The notes under the pieces were generated by a model. That model did no database searches, had not been told where the DNA came from, and saw only the letters and a program-made list of their open reading frames with translations. Positions 8,677 to 18,662 of a stretch of DNA of 64,000 bases are shown here, piece after piece. The position numbers and the translations under genes are program-made. Source of the stretch: Xanthomarina spongicola (GTDB taxonomy: Bacteria > Bacteroidota > Bacteroidia > Flavobacteriales > Flavobacteriaceae); the NCBI RefSeq assembly GCF_003148645.1, contig NZ_QGGP01000005.1, positions 120,751 to 184,750 on the forward strand. The letters run 5' to 3'. Every line of letters begins with the position of its first letter. Position 1 is the first letter of the stretch.

Positions 8677-9069
8677 CTAATTAGGTTTCACAGCTAAAAT
8701 AACCTTAAACTTGTTTCTATTGGCAATATCCATGACTTTCACCACATGCTCAACAGGAACAGATTTCTCTGCTCTTAAAACTAAAGTGGGTTTTTCTTCG
8801 GTAGATAAGGCTGTAATCAATTCAGATTCTAACATACTTTCTCCAACTCGTTTCTGATCTATATAATAAGTCAAGTCTTTTTTAATACTTACTGCAACCG
8901 ATTTCTTGTTTTCAGTTTTACCACTGGCTTTAGGTAATAAAATATCTATCGCGTTAGTAGTAACTAAAGTAGATGCGAGCATAAAAAAGATTAACAACAG
9001 AAAGACAATATCTGTCATGGACGACATATTGAATTCTGGTGTTACTTTATTTCTTCCTCTTAAATTCAT
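8677..9069 (-). CDS. ExbD/TolR biopolymer transport protein
   Basis: 130-residue inner-membrane protein with a single transmembrane helix (about residues 15-38) beginning MTDIVFLLLIFFML. This contains the conserved membrane Asp needed for proton use. The periplasmic domain ends in the ALSTEEKPTLVLRAEKSVP and VMDIANRNKFKVILAVKP pattern. Its ATG overlaps the ExbB stop by one base (TAATG). It pairs with ExbB as the proton-driven stator for the TonB-like protein. Confidence 0.92.
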   Translation of the reverse strand: MNLRGRNKVTPEFNMSSMTDIVFLLLIFFMLASTLVTTNAIDILLPKASGKTENKKSVAVSIKKDLTYYIDQKRVGESMLESELITALSTEEKPTLVLRAEKSVPVEHVVKVMDIANRNKFKVILAVKPN

Positions 9070-9770
9070 TAAATAGGTTCGTTTAAGTGGTCTAAAAATT
9101 CTAATGAATTAGCCTCCATTTGGTACACTACTTTATCGGTTTTAACAACTAAATGATTGTAAGCTATATATCCAATAATACCAACTATTAAACCAGCAAC
9201 TGTAGTTGTCATGGCTGTATATAATCCATCGGCTAATAATTTAATATCTATTTGACCACCTGAGTTTGCAATTTCAAATATGGAAAGAATCATTCCAATA
9301 ACCGTTCCAAGAAATCCAATCATTGGAGCTGCTCCAGATATGGTTGCCAAAACACTCACGTTCTTTTCAAGGCCATAAACCTCTAAACGTCCTGCATTTT
9401 CTATAGCAGTATTTATATCTTCTAAAGGTTTTCCTATTCGAGAAATACCTTTACTTATAAGTCTAGATACAGGCGAATTTACTTGAGCACATAAAACTTG
9501 AGCAGAATCTATTTTACCATTTGTAACATGATCTTTTATTTGATTCATAAAATTAGCATCCATTTTTGAGGCAGCTTTAATTGCAAACAAGCGCTCAAAA
9601 TAGATGTACGTTGCAACAATTAATAGAACAAATAATAGCGTAATAATTACCATTCCAGCAGTTCCACCACTAGTTATTAACTCTATAATAGATAATGTTT
9701 TTTCTACAGATTCACCATCATTTAGCAACTCTGTACTTTCTTGTGCATCTTGTATTAAAGTATTTAGCAT
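9069..9770 (-). CDS. MotA/TolQ/ExbB proton channel family protein
   Basis: 233-residue inner-membrane protein with three transmembrane segments (about 37-60, 142-166 and 180-205). The segment ISGAAPMIGFLGTVIGMI is the conserved TolQ/ExbB core. It forms the proton channel with the ExbD protein encoded immediately downstream and energises the TonB-like transducer. It is the first gene of the cluster exbB-exbD-tonB-folC. No -7 box was seen in the 52-bp gap to nhaD, so the cluster may also be read from upstream. Confidence 0.92.
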   Translation of the reverse strand: MLNTLIQDAQESTELLNDGESVEKTLSIIELITSGGTAGMVIITLLFVLLIVATYIYFERLFAIKAASKMDANFMNQIKDHVTNGKIDSAQVLCAQVNSPVSRLISKGISRIGKPLEDINTAIENAGRLEVYGLEKNVSVLATISGAAPMIGFLGTVIGMILSIFEIANSGGQIDIKLLADGLYTAMTTTVAGLIVGIIGYIAYNHLVVKTDKVVYQMEANSLEFLDHLNEPI

Positions 9771-9822
9771 AAATAAATTTTATTATTACGTTTATAACGT
9801 GTGTTTAATAATTAAATTATAA

Positions 9823-11220
9823 TTAAAATATAGTTCTGGTAAACATAAAGGCAACTGCTCCAACCAAAAATCCAACTAACGCAAGCCATGCTATTTTTTT
9901 CAAATACCAGAAAAAATCTATTTTTTCCATTCCCATAGCAACAACTCCTGCAGCTGAACCAATTATTAACATGCTTCCTCCTGTTCCTGCAGAATATGCA
10001 ATAAAATGCCATAATTCATTATCAATAGGTTCAGAGAACATTCCTAAACTCGCAGCTACTAATGGCACGTTATCAATTACTGCAGATCCAACACCTAAAA
10101 GTAATACCACTAAATCCGACACACCTCCATGATGCAATTCTGTACCTAGCATTGGCATATTATCTTGTAAACTTGTAGCAAAACCGAATAAAATACCTAA
10201 AGATTCTAGTGCTGCTACTGCCATTAAAATTCCTAAGAAAAATAAAATACTTGGCATTTCAATTTTAGAAAGTGAACTATGTACTGGACTATGATGTCCT
10301 TGAGAATCTCCTCCTTGATGTTCGGAATGAGATAATGTGAATTTTGAACTACTATAGAGTTCTGCAAAAATAGCTACAACACCTAGCGCTAACATCATAC
10401 CAACATAAGGTGGTAAATGGGTTATTGTTTTAAAAATAGGTACAGATACAATACCTCCTAGTCCTAAGTACAGCATGATTGAACTAAATCTACTTTTAGG
10501 TTTATCTTCTTCATCTACATTCTCATTTTCAAATTCACCTTTAAAAATAGGTAAAAATGAAGCGATAAAAGTAGGTACTAACATACATAGTAGAGATGGA
10601 ATAAATAAATAGACAAATAAATGTCCTGTAGTAACCTTTTTACCAATCCATAACATAGTAGTTGTTACATCTCCAATTGGAGACCAAGCTCCTCCAGCGT
10701 TAGCTGCAATTACAATTAAACCAACATACCAAATTCTTATATTTCTATCACTAATCAGTTTTTGCAAAATTGAAATTAATACAATAGTTGCTGTTAAATT
10801 ATCTATGATAGCTGAAAGAAAAAACGCTAAAAACCCAAAAATCCATAAGATGCGTTTCTTACTTTTAGTCTTAACAAAGCTTTTTATAGTTGCAAACCCA
10901 TCGAAATAATCAATAATTTCTACGATGGTCATGGCTCCTAAAAGGAATACTAAAATTTCGGATGTTTTTCCTAGATGATGCAATAGAGTCTCCTCCATAA
11001 TATGCATCTTTTCTTCATGTCCTAGCATTCCAAAATTTTCTAATAAGGTATGTTTAGCAGAATCAAACCAAATTGGAAAATGTTCTAAACCCAAAGCTAT
11101 TAATGCCCAACAAACAGCCATCATTACTAAGGCAGGTATTAGCTTATCAATTTTTAAATTATGCTCTAATGTTATGGCTAAATAACCTATAACAAATACT
11201 AATATTATTATTGTTTCCAT
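9823..11220 (-). CDS. nhaD: Na+/H+ antiporter NhaD
   Basis: 465-residue polytopic membrane protein of the NhaD/ion-transporter family, exporting sodium in exchange for protons. Visible marks are the N-terminal helix with AITLEHNLKIDKL, the central SAIIDNLTATIVLISIL and VGLIVIAANAGGAWSPIGD segments, and the C-terminal repeat GSAVIDNVPLVAA with GTGGSMLIIGSAAGV. The two IDN motifs are the duplicated ion-site signature. A His-rich cytoplasmic loop (EHQGGDSQGHHSPVHS) lies in the middle. It starts 9 bp after the amino-acid dehydrogenase gene, so the two are probably cotranscribed. A second sodium antiporter, NhaA, is at 49034. Confidence 0.9.
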   Translation of the reverse strand: METIIILVFVIGYLAITLEHNLKIDKLIPALVMMAVCWALIALGLEHFPIWFDSAKHTLLENFGMLGHEEKMHIMEETLLHHLGKTSEILVFLLGAMTIVEIIDYFDGFATIKSFVKTKSKKRILWIFGFLAFFLSAIIDNLTATIVLISILQKLISDRNIRIWYVGLIVIAANAGGAWSPIGDVTTTMLWIGKKVTTGHLFVYLFIPSLLCMLVPTFIASFLPIFKGEFENENVDEEDKPKSRFSSIMLYLGLGGIVSVPIFKTITHLPPYVGMMLALGVVAIFAELYSSSKFTLSHSEHQGGDSQGHHSPVHSSLSKIEMPSILFFLGILMAVAALESLGILFGFATSLQDNMPMLGTELHHGGVSDLVVLLLGVGSAVIDNVPLVAASLGMFSEPIDNELWHFIAYSAGTGGSMLIIGSAAGVVAMGMEKIDFFWYLKKIAWLALVGFLVGAVAFMFTRTIF

Positions 11221-11229
11221 AAAATTTAA

Positions 11230-12456
11230 TTAAATAAGTTGAGTTAAAGCTATTTCAAAAGCTGTTTCACTTATACCTGTTTTTGATTGATTTTTATTAT
11301 ATACGTTTTGAATAGCTTTTCGAATTGTTTCTGAAGTGTCATTAAAAATAGCTTCATCAGTAACTTGAACTTTTCGTTCCATAAAATAAGCAAATACTCT
11401 TGCCATTCCACAATTAGAAATAAAGTCTGGAATTAAACTCACTCTATAATCTGTATGCTCCATAATAGAACCAAAGAAAATTTCTTTATCTGCAAAAGGC
11501 ACATTGGCACCACATGAAATAACCTCTAATCCAGTATCAATCATTTCATCTATTTGATGAAGTGTAACAAGCCTAGATGCTGCACATGGAGCAAATATTT
11601 CTGTTTCTAAAGACCATATGCGACGATTCATTTCTTCAAAAGGAATCAAATTGTCAGCAACTAGTGTATTACCATCTTTATTTAGAAATAATTCTGTAAT
11701 TTCTTCAAAAGTAAATCCATCTTCATTGATTAATCCTCCAGCACGATCAATTATTCCAACAATTTTAGCTCCCATTTGAGACAGATAAAATGCTGCTGCT
11801 GAACCTACATTCCCAAAACCTTGAACAATGGCTTTCTTTCCTTTTACAGAACCTCCATATATGGCGTAATATTGTTTTACAGCTTCAGCTACACCAAATC
11901 CTGTAATCATATCTGCAACCGTATATTTTCTGTCGACACTTGGAGAGAAATTCGGGTTTTCTATAACCTTAATAACACCTTGACGCAATTGGCCAATTCT
12001 ATTAATTTTATCTGCTTGAGTAGGTTTAAAATGTCCTTCAAAAACACCTTCTTGAGGATGCCAAACACCAGATTCTTCTGTAATAGGAATCACTTCATGA
12101 ATTTCATCTACATTTAAATCGCCACCTGTTCCATAATAACTTTTAAGCAATGGAGATACTGCTTTATACCAACGTTCTAAAACACCTTTTTTTCTAGGAT
12201 CTTTTGGATCGAAATTAATTCCAGATTTGGCTCCACCTATTGGTGGTCCAGATACTGTAAACTTAACTTCCATAGTTTTAGCTAGAGACAAAACCTCGTT
12301 CATATCAAGTCCTTCTCTCATTCTGGTTCCTCCACCAGCTGCTCCACCTCTGAGCGAATTAATAACTGTCCAGCCTTCAGCATCTGTTTCTGGATCTTTC
12401 CAATTAAATATAATTTCCGGCTCTTTGGCTTCGTACTTTTGAAGTAATTCTTTCAT
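11230..12456 (-). CDS. Glu/Leu/Phe/Val family amino-acid dehydrogenase
   Basis: 408-residue cytoplasmic enzyme for NAD(P)-dependent oxidative deamination of an amino acid. The N-terminal half has the GGAAGGGTRM motif and PIGGAKSGI with Lys77, then YYGTGGDLN carrying the catalytic Asp region. The C-terminal Rossmann domain has GFGNVGS (about 206-212). The GAKSGI and ERWYKAVSPLLKSYYG regions differ from classic glutamate dehydrogenases, so the substrate (glutamate, leucine or another) is left open. It is the first gene of a likely operon with nhaD, with a -7 box 27 bp upstream. Confidence 0.85.
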   Translation of the reverse strand: MKELLQKYEAKEPEIIFNWKDPETDAEGWTVINSLRGGAAGGGTRMREGLDMNEVLSLAKTMEVKFTVSGPPIGGAKSGINFDPKDPRKKGVLERWYKAVSPLLKSYYGTGGDLNVDEIHEVIPITEESGVWHPQEGVFEGHFKPTQADKINRIGQLRQGVIKVIENPNFSPSVDRKYTVADMITGFGVAEAVKQYYAIYGGSVKGKKAIVQGFGNVGSAAAFYLSQMGAKIVGIIDRAGGLINEDGFTFEEITELFLNKDGNTLVADNLIPFEEMNRRIWSLETEIFAPCAASRLVTLHQIDEMIDTGLEVISCGANVPFADKEIFFGSIMEHTDYRVSLIPDFISNCGMARVFAYFMERKVQVTDEAIFNDTSETIRKAIQNVYNKNQSKTGISETAFEIALTQLI

Positions 12457-12482
12457 TCAGTTGGTTGATTAAAAATGTGAAA

Positions 12483-12490
12483 CAAATATA
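12483..12490 (-). promoter_or_regulatory. -7 box for the amino-acid dehydrogenase-nhaD operon
   Basis: Reads TATATTTG on the minus strand, an exact TAnnTTTG match, 27 bp before the ATG at 12456. Confidence 0.5.
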
Positions 12491-12528
12491 AAAAACTAAA
12501 ACCCTTTCGTATTAAAATTATAATAATT

Positions 12529-13596
12529 TTAATGATTATAAATTATTCCTGAACTATGATTTTGTTTTGCTCCAGTAACACTGCTTAAACAGTTAACTTC
12601 TTCTCTTAATTTTAAAACTCCTAAAAACGCAAATACGATGGCTTCTTTAAAATTAATTAAATCTTTATCTGGAATGATTAATTGATTTATGTTTTTCTTT
12701 TTTAACTGATTTATTAAAAAAACATTGTATGCTCCACCTCCAGTAATTAAAACACTTGCTGAAGATTTTTTATTTATTTCATCTGATATTTGAATAGCTA
12801 CATGTTCTACAAAAGTTCTTAGAATAGTTTTAATTGATAATTTAAAACTATCAATTAAAGGAATAACTTCTTGATTAACCCATTCTAGACCTAAGGATTT
12901 TGGGTAACTTAATTTATAATAATCTAAATTGTTTAATTGGTCTAAAAGCTCTTGGTGAATCTCTCCTGTAGATGCTATATTGCCTTCATTATCAAAATCG
13001 AATCCTAAAGAAGACACGTAATAGTTTAACACAATGTTTACTGGGCAAATATCAAATGCAATTCTTTGACCCTTAATATCTGTTGAAATATTTGCAAATC
13101 CTCCCAAATTCAAGCAAAACTCATAATCAGAAAACAACAACTTATCTCCAATTGGCACCAATGGAGCTCCTTGACCTCCAAAAGCTACATCTTGAATTCT
13201 AAAATTACAAACAATGGTTGTTTTAAGTATTTGATACAAACTAGGCAAATTACCTATTTGATAAGTCAAACTATTTTCAGGTTGATGCAAAGCTGTATGT
13301 CCATGTGAAGAGATGGCATCTAAATTTTTTATTTGATGTTTATCTATAAACTGCTTTATAATATTTGCTAGATACAACGTATATTCTTCATCAATATTCT
13401 GTAAATCTTCATACGTTTTAGTAACAAGATCTTTAAGTATTGAATGCCATTTTTCGGAATAATCTATCGTTTCAGAAGCATGAATTTTAAAAGACCAATC
13501 ATCATCTTGTTTGTAAAAAGTTACAAACACCACATCTACGCCATCTAACGAGGTTCCAGACATCACTCCAACTATGCGATATTCACTTTTATTCAT
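12529..13596 (-). CDS. anmK: Anhydro-N-acetylmuramic acid kinase
   Basis: 355-residue cytoplasmic kinase that phosphorylates and opens 1,6-anhydro-MurNAc during cell-wall recycling. The N-terminal GVMSGTSLDGVD is the family signature, followed by SSHGHTALHQP, the FRIQDVAFGGQGAPLVP block and the ATP-domain ITGGGAYN. The ATG at 13594-13596 is chosen because a further in-frame GTG at 13656 would add 20 residues that look like untranslated leader. It is divergent from an acyl-CoA dehydrogenase gene with a 90-bp gap. Confidence 0.93.
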   Translation of the reverse strand: MNKSEYRIVGVMSGTSLDGVDVVFVTFYKQDDDWSFKIHASETIDYSEKWHSILKDLVTKTYEDLQNIDEEYTLYLANIIKQFIDKHQIKNLDAISSHGHTALHQPENSLTYQIGNLPSLYQILKTTIVCNFRIQDVAFGGQGAPLVPIGDKLLFSDYEFCLNLGGFANISTDIKGQRIAFDICPVNIVLNYYVSSLGFDFDNEGNIASTGEIHQELLDQLNNLDYYKLSYPKSLGLEWVNQEVIPLIDSFKLSIKTILRTFVEHVAIQISDEINKKSSASVLITGGGAYNVFLINQLKKKNINQLIIPDKDLINFKEAIVFAFLGVLKLREEVNCLSSVTGAKQNHSSGIIYNH

Positions 13597-13643
13597 ATCC
13601 TGTAAAAATAGCAATCCGTTTTGAAAAAATGCTAATAAAAAAG

Positions 13644-13651
13644 TATCTTTG
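13644..13651 (+). promoter_or_regulatory. -7 box for the acyl-CoA dehydrogenase gene
   Basis: TATCTTTG matches TAnnTTTG exactly and lies 35 bp before the ATG at 13687, in the gap between divergent genes. It also lies inside the discarded GTG extension of anmK, which supports the shorter anmK. Confidence 0.5.
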
Positions 13652-13686
13652 ATCACTTTTTAATAATTCTACAATTACAAGAAACT

Positions 13687-14829
13687 ATGGATTTTAATCT
13701 AACAGAAGAACACATAATGATTCGCGATGCTGCTCGCGATTTTGCACAAACCGAATTACTTCCTGGTGTTATTGAACGAGATAACGCTCAAACATTTCCA
13801 AACGAGATAGTTCGTAAAATGGGTGAGCTTGGTTTTATGGGCATCATGGTAGATCCTAAATATGGTGGATCTGGAATGGATGCTATTTCTTATGTGCTAA
13901 TAATGGAAGAGTTATCTAAAATAGATGCTTCTGCTTCAGTTATGGTTTCTGTAAACAACTCTTTGGTTTGTTATGGTTTAGAAGCTTATGGAAATGAAGA
14001 ACAAAAACAAAAATATCTAACAAAATTAGCCACAGGTGAAGTTATTGGTGCTTTTTGTTTAAGCGAACCAGAAGCAGGTAGTGATGCGACTTCGCAAAAA
14101 ACTACTGCTATAGACATGGGAGACCACTATGTTTTAAACGGAACCAAAAACTGGATAACCAATGGTGGACGTGCAGAAGTATACTTAGTAATTGCACAAA
14201 CTGATAAAGATAAAGGGCATAAAGGAATCAACGCTTTTATAGTTGAAAAAGGGATGCCTGGATTTGATGTTGGACCAAAAGAAGATAAATTAGGAATTAG
14301 AGGTAGCGATACACACACCTTACAATTTAACGATGTAAAAGTGCCTAAAGAAAATAGAATTGGTGAAGATGGTTTTGGATTTAAATTCGCTATGAAAACA
14401 CTTTCTGGTGGGCGTATTGGAATTGCAGCTCAAGCCTTAGGAATTGCTTCTGGAGCTTACGAACTGGCTTTAAAATATTCTAAAGAACGTAAAGCCTTTG
14501 GAACAGAAATTTGCAACCATCAAGCCATTGCTTTTAAAATAGCAGATATGGCAACTGAAATTGAAGCTGCTAGAATGTTAGTTATGAAAGCTGCTTGGGA
14601 TAAAGATCAAGGAAATAATTACGATATGTCTAGTGCAATGGCGAAACTTTATGCCTCTCAAGTAGCAATGACACATACTGTTGAAGCTGTACAAATTCAT
14701 GGTGGTAATGGATTTGTAAAAGAATACCATGTAGAGCGTTTAATGCGTGATGCAAAAATTACTCAGATTTACGAAGGCACTAGTGAAATTCAAAAAATTG
14801 TAATCTCGAGAGGTGTCTTGAGAGATTAA
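13687..14829 (+). CDS. Acyl-CoA dehydrogenase (short-chain type)
   Basis: 380-residue FAD flavoenzyme forming the alpha-beta double bond in acyl-CoA esters. It has the usual three domains. Visible features are AFCLSEPEAGSDATSQKTTA and YVLNGTKNWITNGG in the middle barrel, and ERKAFGTEICNHQAIAFKIADMA and VEAVQIHGGNGFVKEYHVER in the helical C domain. The catalytic base is Glu363 in IYEGTSEIQ, the position used by butyryl-CoA-type enzymes. The length is normal. It neighbours the convergent B12 mutase gene icmF, and both fit branched or short acyl-CoA metabolism. The last codons form part of a small palindrome that recurs just after the stop. Confidence 0.94.
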   Translation: MDFNLTEEHIMIRDAARDFAQTELLPGVIERDNAQTFPNEIVRKMGELGFMGIMVDPKYGGSGMDAISYVLIMEELSKIDASASVMVSVNNSLVCYGLEAYGNEEQKQKYLTKLATGEVIGAFCLSEPEAGSDATSQKTTAIDMGDHYVLNGTKNWITNGGRAEVYLVIAQTDKDKGHKGINAFIVEKGMPGFDVGPKEDKLGIRGSDTHTLQFNDVKVPKENRIGEDGFGFKFAMKTLSGGRIGIAAQALGIASGAYELALKYSKERKAFGTEICNHQAIAFKIADMATEIEAARMLVMKAAWDKDQGNNYDMSSAMAKLYASQVAMTHTVEAVQIHGGNGFVKEYHVERLMRDAKITQIYEGTSEIQKIVISRGVLRD

Positions 14830-14867
14830 CATTCTTATTTGTGAATCTCGAGGAGTTTTGAGAGATT
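14802..14867. repeat. Two tandem imperfect palindromes at the acyl-CoA dehydrogenase 3' end
   Basis: AATCTC...GAGATT occurs at 14802-14827, across the last codons, and again at 14844-14867, with very similar insides (cgagaggtgtctt versus cgaggagtttt). A third small hairpin, AATATC-gaaa-GATATT, lies at 14885-14900. The second copy looks like a duplication of the gene's 3' end. Function is unknown. Confidence 0.5.
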
Positions 14868-14926
14868 AGAATCCCTTTTTCAAGAATATCGAAAGATATT
14901 TTAAGAATAATACTTTTAGATAAAAA

Positions 14927-14950
14927 AATCCTGAGCGTATACTCAGGATT
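14927..14950. terminator. Bidirectional terminator between acyl-CoA dehydrogenase and icmF
   Basis: AATCCTGAG / CTCAGGATT with a six-base loop, flanked by an A-run on the left and T8 on the right. It is a textbook intrinsic terminator for both convergent genes. Confidence 0.85.
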
Positions 14951-15012
14951 TTTTTTATTAATAAGTAGTTCTCTAAGATCCCAAAACAAGTATAGGATAA
15001 GTGATTCACTGC

Positions 15013-18000
15013 TTACATATTTCGTCTGTACTGACCTCCAACTTCAAACAGAGCTGAAGTAATTTCACCTAAAGAACATACTTTACAAACATCCATTAAA
15101 GCTTCAAAAATATTTTCATTATGAATAGCTTTTTGCTGAAGTGCTTTTAATAAAGCTTTTGTATCATTTGCTTTATGAAGATTTTCTAACGTTTTTATTT
15201 GAAATTGTTTTTCTTCTTCAGTAGCTCTAATCACTTCTGCTGGTAAAACCGTTGGAGATCCTTTTGAGCTTAAAAATGTATTAACTCCAATAATAGGAAA
15301 CTTACCATTATGCTTTAAAGTTTCATAATACAAACTTTCTTCTTGTATTTTACTACGTTGATACATGGTTTCCATGGCTCCAAGAACACCACCTCTTTCA
15401 GTTATTCTGTCGAATTCTAAAAGCACTGCTTCCTCAACTAAATCTGTTAACTCTTCAATAATGAATGACCCTTGAATTGGATTTTCATTTTTAGCTAATC
15501 CTAACTCTTTATTGATAATTAATTGAATGGCCATAGCACGACGTACTGATTCTTCAGTTGGTGTTGTAATGGCTTCATCGTAGGCGTTTGTGTGTAATGA
15601 GTTACAGTTGTCGTAAATAGCGTAAAGTGCTTGAAGCGTAGTACGAATATCGTTAAAATCTATTTCCTGAGCATGTAAGCTTCGTCCAGATGTTTGAATA
15701 TGATATTTCAACATTTGAGCTCTGGAATTAGCCCCATATTTATGCTTCATAGCTTTTGCCCAAATCTTTCTAGCTACACGACCAATAACAGCATATTCTG
15801 GATCGATTCCATTCGAGAAGAAGAACGATAAGTTTGGTCCAAACTTATTGATATCCATTCCGCGACTTAAATAGTATTCCACGTAAGTGAATCCGTTTGA
15901 TAACGTTAATGCTAGTTGCGTAATTGGATTAGCTCCAGCTTCGGCAATATGGTATCCTGAAATTGAAACCGAATAGAAATTACGTACATTATTCTCAATA
16001 AAATATTCCTGAACATCTCCCATTAAACGCAATGCAAATTCTGTAGAGAAAATACACGTGTTTTGTGCTTGGTCTTCTTTTAAAATATCAGCTTGAACAG
16101 TTCCTCTAACTTGAGCAATGGTATTCTTTTTAATTTCAGCGTAAACGTCTGCTGGCAACACTTGATCTCCTGTAACACCTAAAAGCATTAAACCTAAACC
16201 ATTGTTTCCTTCTGGTAAATCGCCATTGTATTTTGGTCTTTCAATTCCTTTTTCTTTATAAATTTTAGCAATTTTTGCTTCAACGTCTTTCTCTAGACCA
16301 TTTTCTTTGATGTAAAATTCACATTGTTGGTCTATAGCTGCATTCATAAAAAAGCCTAACAACATTGGCGCAGGACCATTAATAGTCATACTTACCGAAG
16401 TCATGACGTTTGCTAAATCGAAACCTGAATATAGTTTCTTGGCATCATCCAAACAACAAATAGAAACTCCAGCATTTCCAATTTTTCCATAAATATCTGG
16501 TCGTAAATCTGGATCGTTTCCGTAAAGTGTCACACTATCAAAAGCAGTAGATAAACGTTTTGCTGGTAATCCTGCACTTACATAATGAAAACGTCTGTTA
16601 GTACGTTCTGGACCACCTTCACCTGCAAACATACGTGCTGGATCTTCACCAGTTCTTTTAAATGGATATAATCCTGAAGCATAAGGAAATTCACCTGGCA
16701 CATTTTCTTGTAAACACCATTTTAAAATATCTCCCCAAGCTTGATACTTTGGTAAAGCGACTCTTGGTATCTGTAAATGTGAAAGCGATTCTGTATGTGT
16801 TTCTATTTTTATTTCTTTATCTCTTACCTTGAAAGAATAAATTGGGTTTTTATATGTATTTACTTTTTCACTCCAACCAGTAATAACTTCCCAATTGTAA
16901 GGATCTAAATTTAGTTTTACTCGATCGAATTCTCCAACAAGCATTTTAATAAAATCTTTGTTCTCTTTAGATTCTATAGATTTTGAATCAATTCCTGCTT
17001 TGTCTAATTCTGGTGTTTTCCCAACAACAGATTCAATCGTTTTATAAATTCCAAATAGTTTTTGAGCAACTTCAACTTGCTCATTAGCCTTATTATCGTA
17101 AGCACGATTGTTTTCAGCAATTTCAGATAAATAACGAGTTCTTGAAGGTGGAATAACAAAAATCTTCTCACTCATTTCATCTGTAATTTGAAAAGTAGAT
17201 TTTAAGTCAGTATCTGTTTTTTCAACAAGTTTATCCATCACAGCTTTATAAAGCGTGTTCATTCCTGGATCGTTAAATTGAGATGCTATTGTTCCAAATA
17301 CAGGCAAATCGTCTTGATGTACATCCCAAAGGTTATTGTTACGCATGTATTGTTTCTTTACATCACGCAATGCATCAAGAGAACCTCGTTTATCAAATTT
17401 GTTTATTGCTACTAAATCGGCAAAATCGAGCATATCAATTTTCTCCAACTGTGTAGCTGCACCAAATTCTGGTGTCATAACATATAATGATACGTCTGAA
17501 TGTTCTATAATTTCGGTATCAGATTGTCCTATTCCAGACGTTTCAAGAATAATTAAATCGTATTCAGCAGCTTTTAAAACCTCAACAGCTTCATGAACAT
17601 ATTTAGACAAGGCTAAATTAGACTGACGAGTTGCCAAGCTACGCATATAAACTCTAGAATTGTTAATCGAATTCATTCGAATACGATCTCCTAGTAAAGC
17701 GCCTCCTGTTTTTCGTTTTGAAGGATCTACAGAAACTAAACCAACTGTCTTTTTTGGAAAATCGATTAAAAAGCGTCTAACCAATTCATCTACCAAAGAA
17801 GATTTTCCTGCTCCACCAGTACCTGTAATTCCTAAAACTGGCGTTTTAGAGTTCTTGTTTTTTTTATGAATTTTATCTAAAGTGTCTTTTGCTACTTCTG
17901 GAAAGTTTTCTGCAGAAGAAATGATACGTGCAATAGATTTTGAGTTTTTCTTAGGAAGTAAATCTATTTCTCCATTTAAAGAATCTCCAATAGCAAAGTC

Positions 18001-18429
18001 CGATTGCTCTACCAAATCGTTTATCATACCTTGAAGGCCAAGCTCTCTACCATCGTCTGGAGAATAGATTCTAGATATTCCATAATCCATCAATTCCTTA
18101 ATTTCTGAAGGTAAGATAACACCTCCACCTCCACCAAAAATCTTGATGTGTTCTGCTCCTTTTTCCTTTAACAAGTCGTACATATACTTAAAGTACTCGT
18201 TATGACCTCCTTGATAAGACGTTAAACAAATAGCATTTGCATCTTCCTGAATGGCTGTATTTACAACCTCTTCAACACTTCTATCGTGACCTAAATGGAT
18301 TACCTCAACACCTGTTGCTTGAATAATTCGGCGCATGATATTTATAGACGCATCATGACCATCAAATAAAGATGCAGCTGTAACTATACGAACTTTGTGT
18401 TTTGGTTTATATGGAGTAACTTGTTTCAT
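15013..18429 (-). CDS. icmF: Fused isobutyryl-CoA mutase (B12 domain, G3E GTPase, mutase)
   Basis: 1138-residue fused mutase interconverting isobutyryl-CoA and n-butyryl-CoA (or related branched acyl-CoAs) with adenosylcobalamin. Domain order is an N-terminal B12-binding Rossmann domain (1-140) with DGHDASI and base-off His25, a MeaB-like GTPase domain with P-loop [13 protein letters not shown] (Lys209), a linker, and a mutase TIM barrel from about 560 to the end. The barrel has [20 protein letters not shown] and [20 protein letters not shown]. At the QNTCIF site (Gln789) methylmalonyl-CoA mutases have Arg, and the Tyr of their RQYAG motif is Phe here (RMFAG). Both changes fit the isobutyryl-type pocket. 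Together with nrdJ it shows B12 dependence. Confidence 0.92.
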   Translation of the reverse strand: MKQVTPYKPKHKVRIVTAASLFDGHDASINIMRRIIQATGVEVIHLGHDRSVEEVVNTAIQEDANAICLTSYQGGHNEYFKYMYDLLKEKGAEHIKIFGGGGGVILPSEIKELMDYGISRIYSPDDGRELGLQGMINDLVEQSDFAIGDSLNGEIDLLPKKNSKSIARIISSAENFPEVAKDTLDKIHKKNKNSKTPVLGITGTGGAGKSSLVDELVRRFLIDFPKKTVGLVSVDPSKRKTGGALLGDRIRMNSINNSRVYMRSLATRQSNLALSKYVHEAVEVLKAAEYDLIILETSGIGQSDTEIIEHSDVSLYVMTPEFGAATQLEKIDMLDFADLVAINKFDKRGSLDALRDVKKQYMRNNNLWDVHQDDLPVFGTIASQFNDPGMNTLYKAVMDKLVEKTDTDLKSTFQITDEMSEKIFVIPPSRTRYLSEIAENNRAYDNKANEQVEVAQKLFGIYKTIESVVGKTPELDKAGIDSKSIESKENKDFIKMLVGEFDRVKLNLDPYNWEVITGWSEKVNTYKNPIYSFKVRDKEIKIETHTESLSHLQIPRVALPKYQAWGDILKWCLQENVPGEFPYASGLYPFKRTGEDPARMFAGEGGPERTNRRFHYVSAGLPAKRLSTAFDSVTLYGNDPDLRPDIYGKIGNAGVSICCLDDAKKLYSGFDLANVMTSVSMTINGPAPMLLGFFMNAAIDQQCEFYIKENGLEKDVEAKIAKIYKEKGIERPKYNGDLPEGNNGLGLMLLGVTGDQVLPADVYAEIKKNTIAQVRGTVQADILKEDQAQNTCIFSTEFALRLMGDVQEYFIENNVRNFYSVSISGYHIAEAGANPITQLALTLSNGFTYVEYYLSRGMDINKFGPNLSFFFSNGIDPEYAVIGRVARKIWAKAMKHKYGANSRAQMLKYHIQTSGRSLHAQEIDFNDIRTTLQALYAIYDNCNSLHTNAYDEAITTPTEESVRRAMAIQLIINKELGLAKNENPIQGSFIIEELTDLVEEAVLLEFDRITERGGVLGAMETMYQRSKIQEESLYYETLKHNGKFPIIGVNTFLSSKGSPTVLPAEVIRATEEEKQFQIKTLENLHKANDTKALLKALQQKAIHNENIFEALMDVCKVCSLGEITSALFEVGGQYRRNM

Positions 18430-18484
18430 AGTATATTTCGCTTTAACGAAAATAATATTAATTAAACTTCAATTTTTCGTGAGG

Positions 18485-18492
18485 CAAATTTA
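18485..18492 (-). promoter_or_regulatory. -7 box for icmF
   Basis: TAAATTTG on the minus strand, an exact TAnnTTTG match, 56 bp before the icmF ATG. Confidence 0.45.
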
Positions 18493-18632
18493 AGGAATAT
18501 TGAAAGATTTTTTGGCATTTTAAGCACATTATAAGAATCTACAAATCAAAACAGCACTTACATTTGATTAGAGCTAAAGAATCCAAAACAAAATAATAGG
18601 CATAATAATTGAAATGTTCTTATTTGTAAAAT

Positions 18633-18640
18633 TATCTTTG
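18633..18640 (+). promoter_or_regulatory. -7 box for the DUF4197 gene
   Basis: TATCTTTG, an exact TAnnTTTG match, 22 bp before the ATG at 18663. Confidence 0.5.
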
Positions 18641-18662
18641 CTGAAAATTTTAAACCCAAAAC

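Noticed and set aside
12514-12530. AAAATTAT-A-ATAATTTT palindrome at the anmK stop
   Set aside because: Pure A/T sequence in an AT-rich genome; too weak to call a terminator or operator.
13597-13656. GTG-started extension of anmK
   Set aside because: It would overlap the -7 box of the divergent gene and adds sequence unlike the family; the ATG at 13596 begins just before the GVMSGTSLDG motif.
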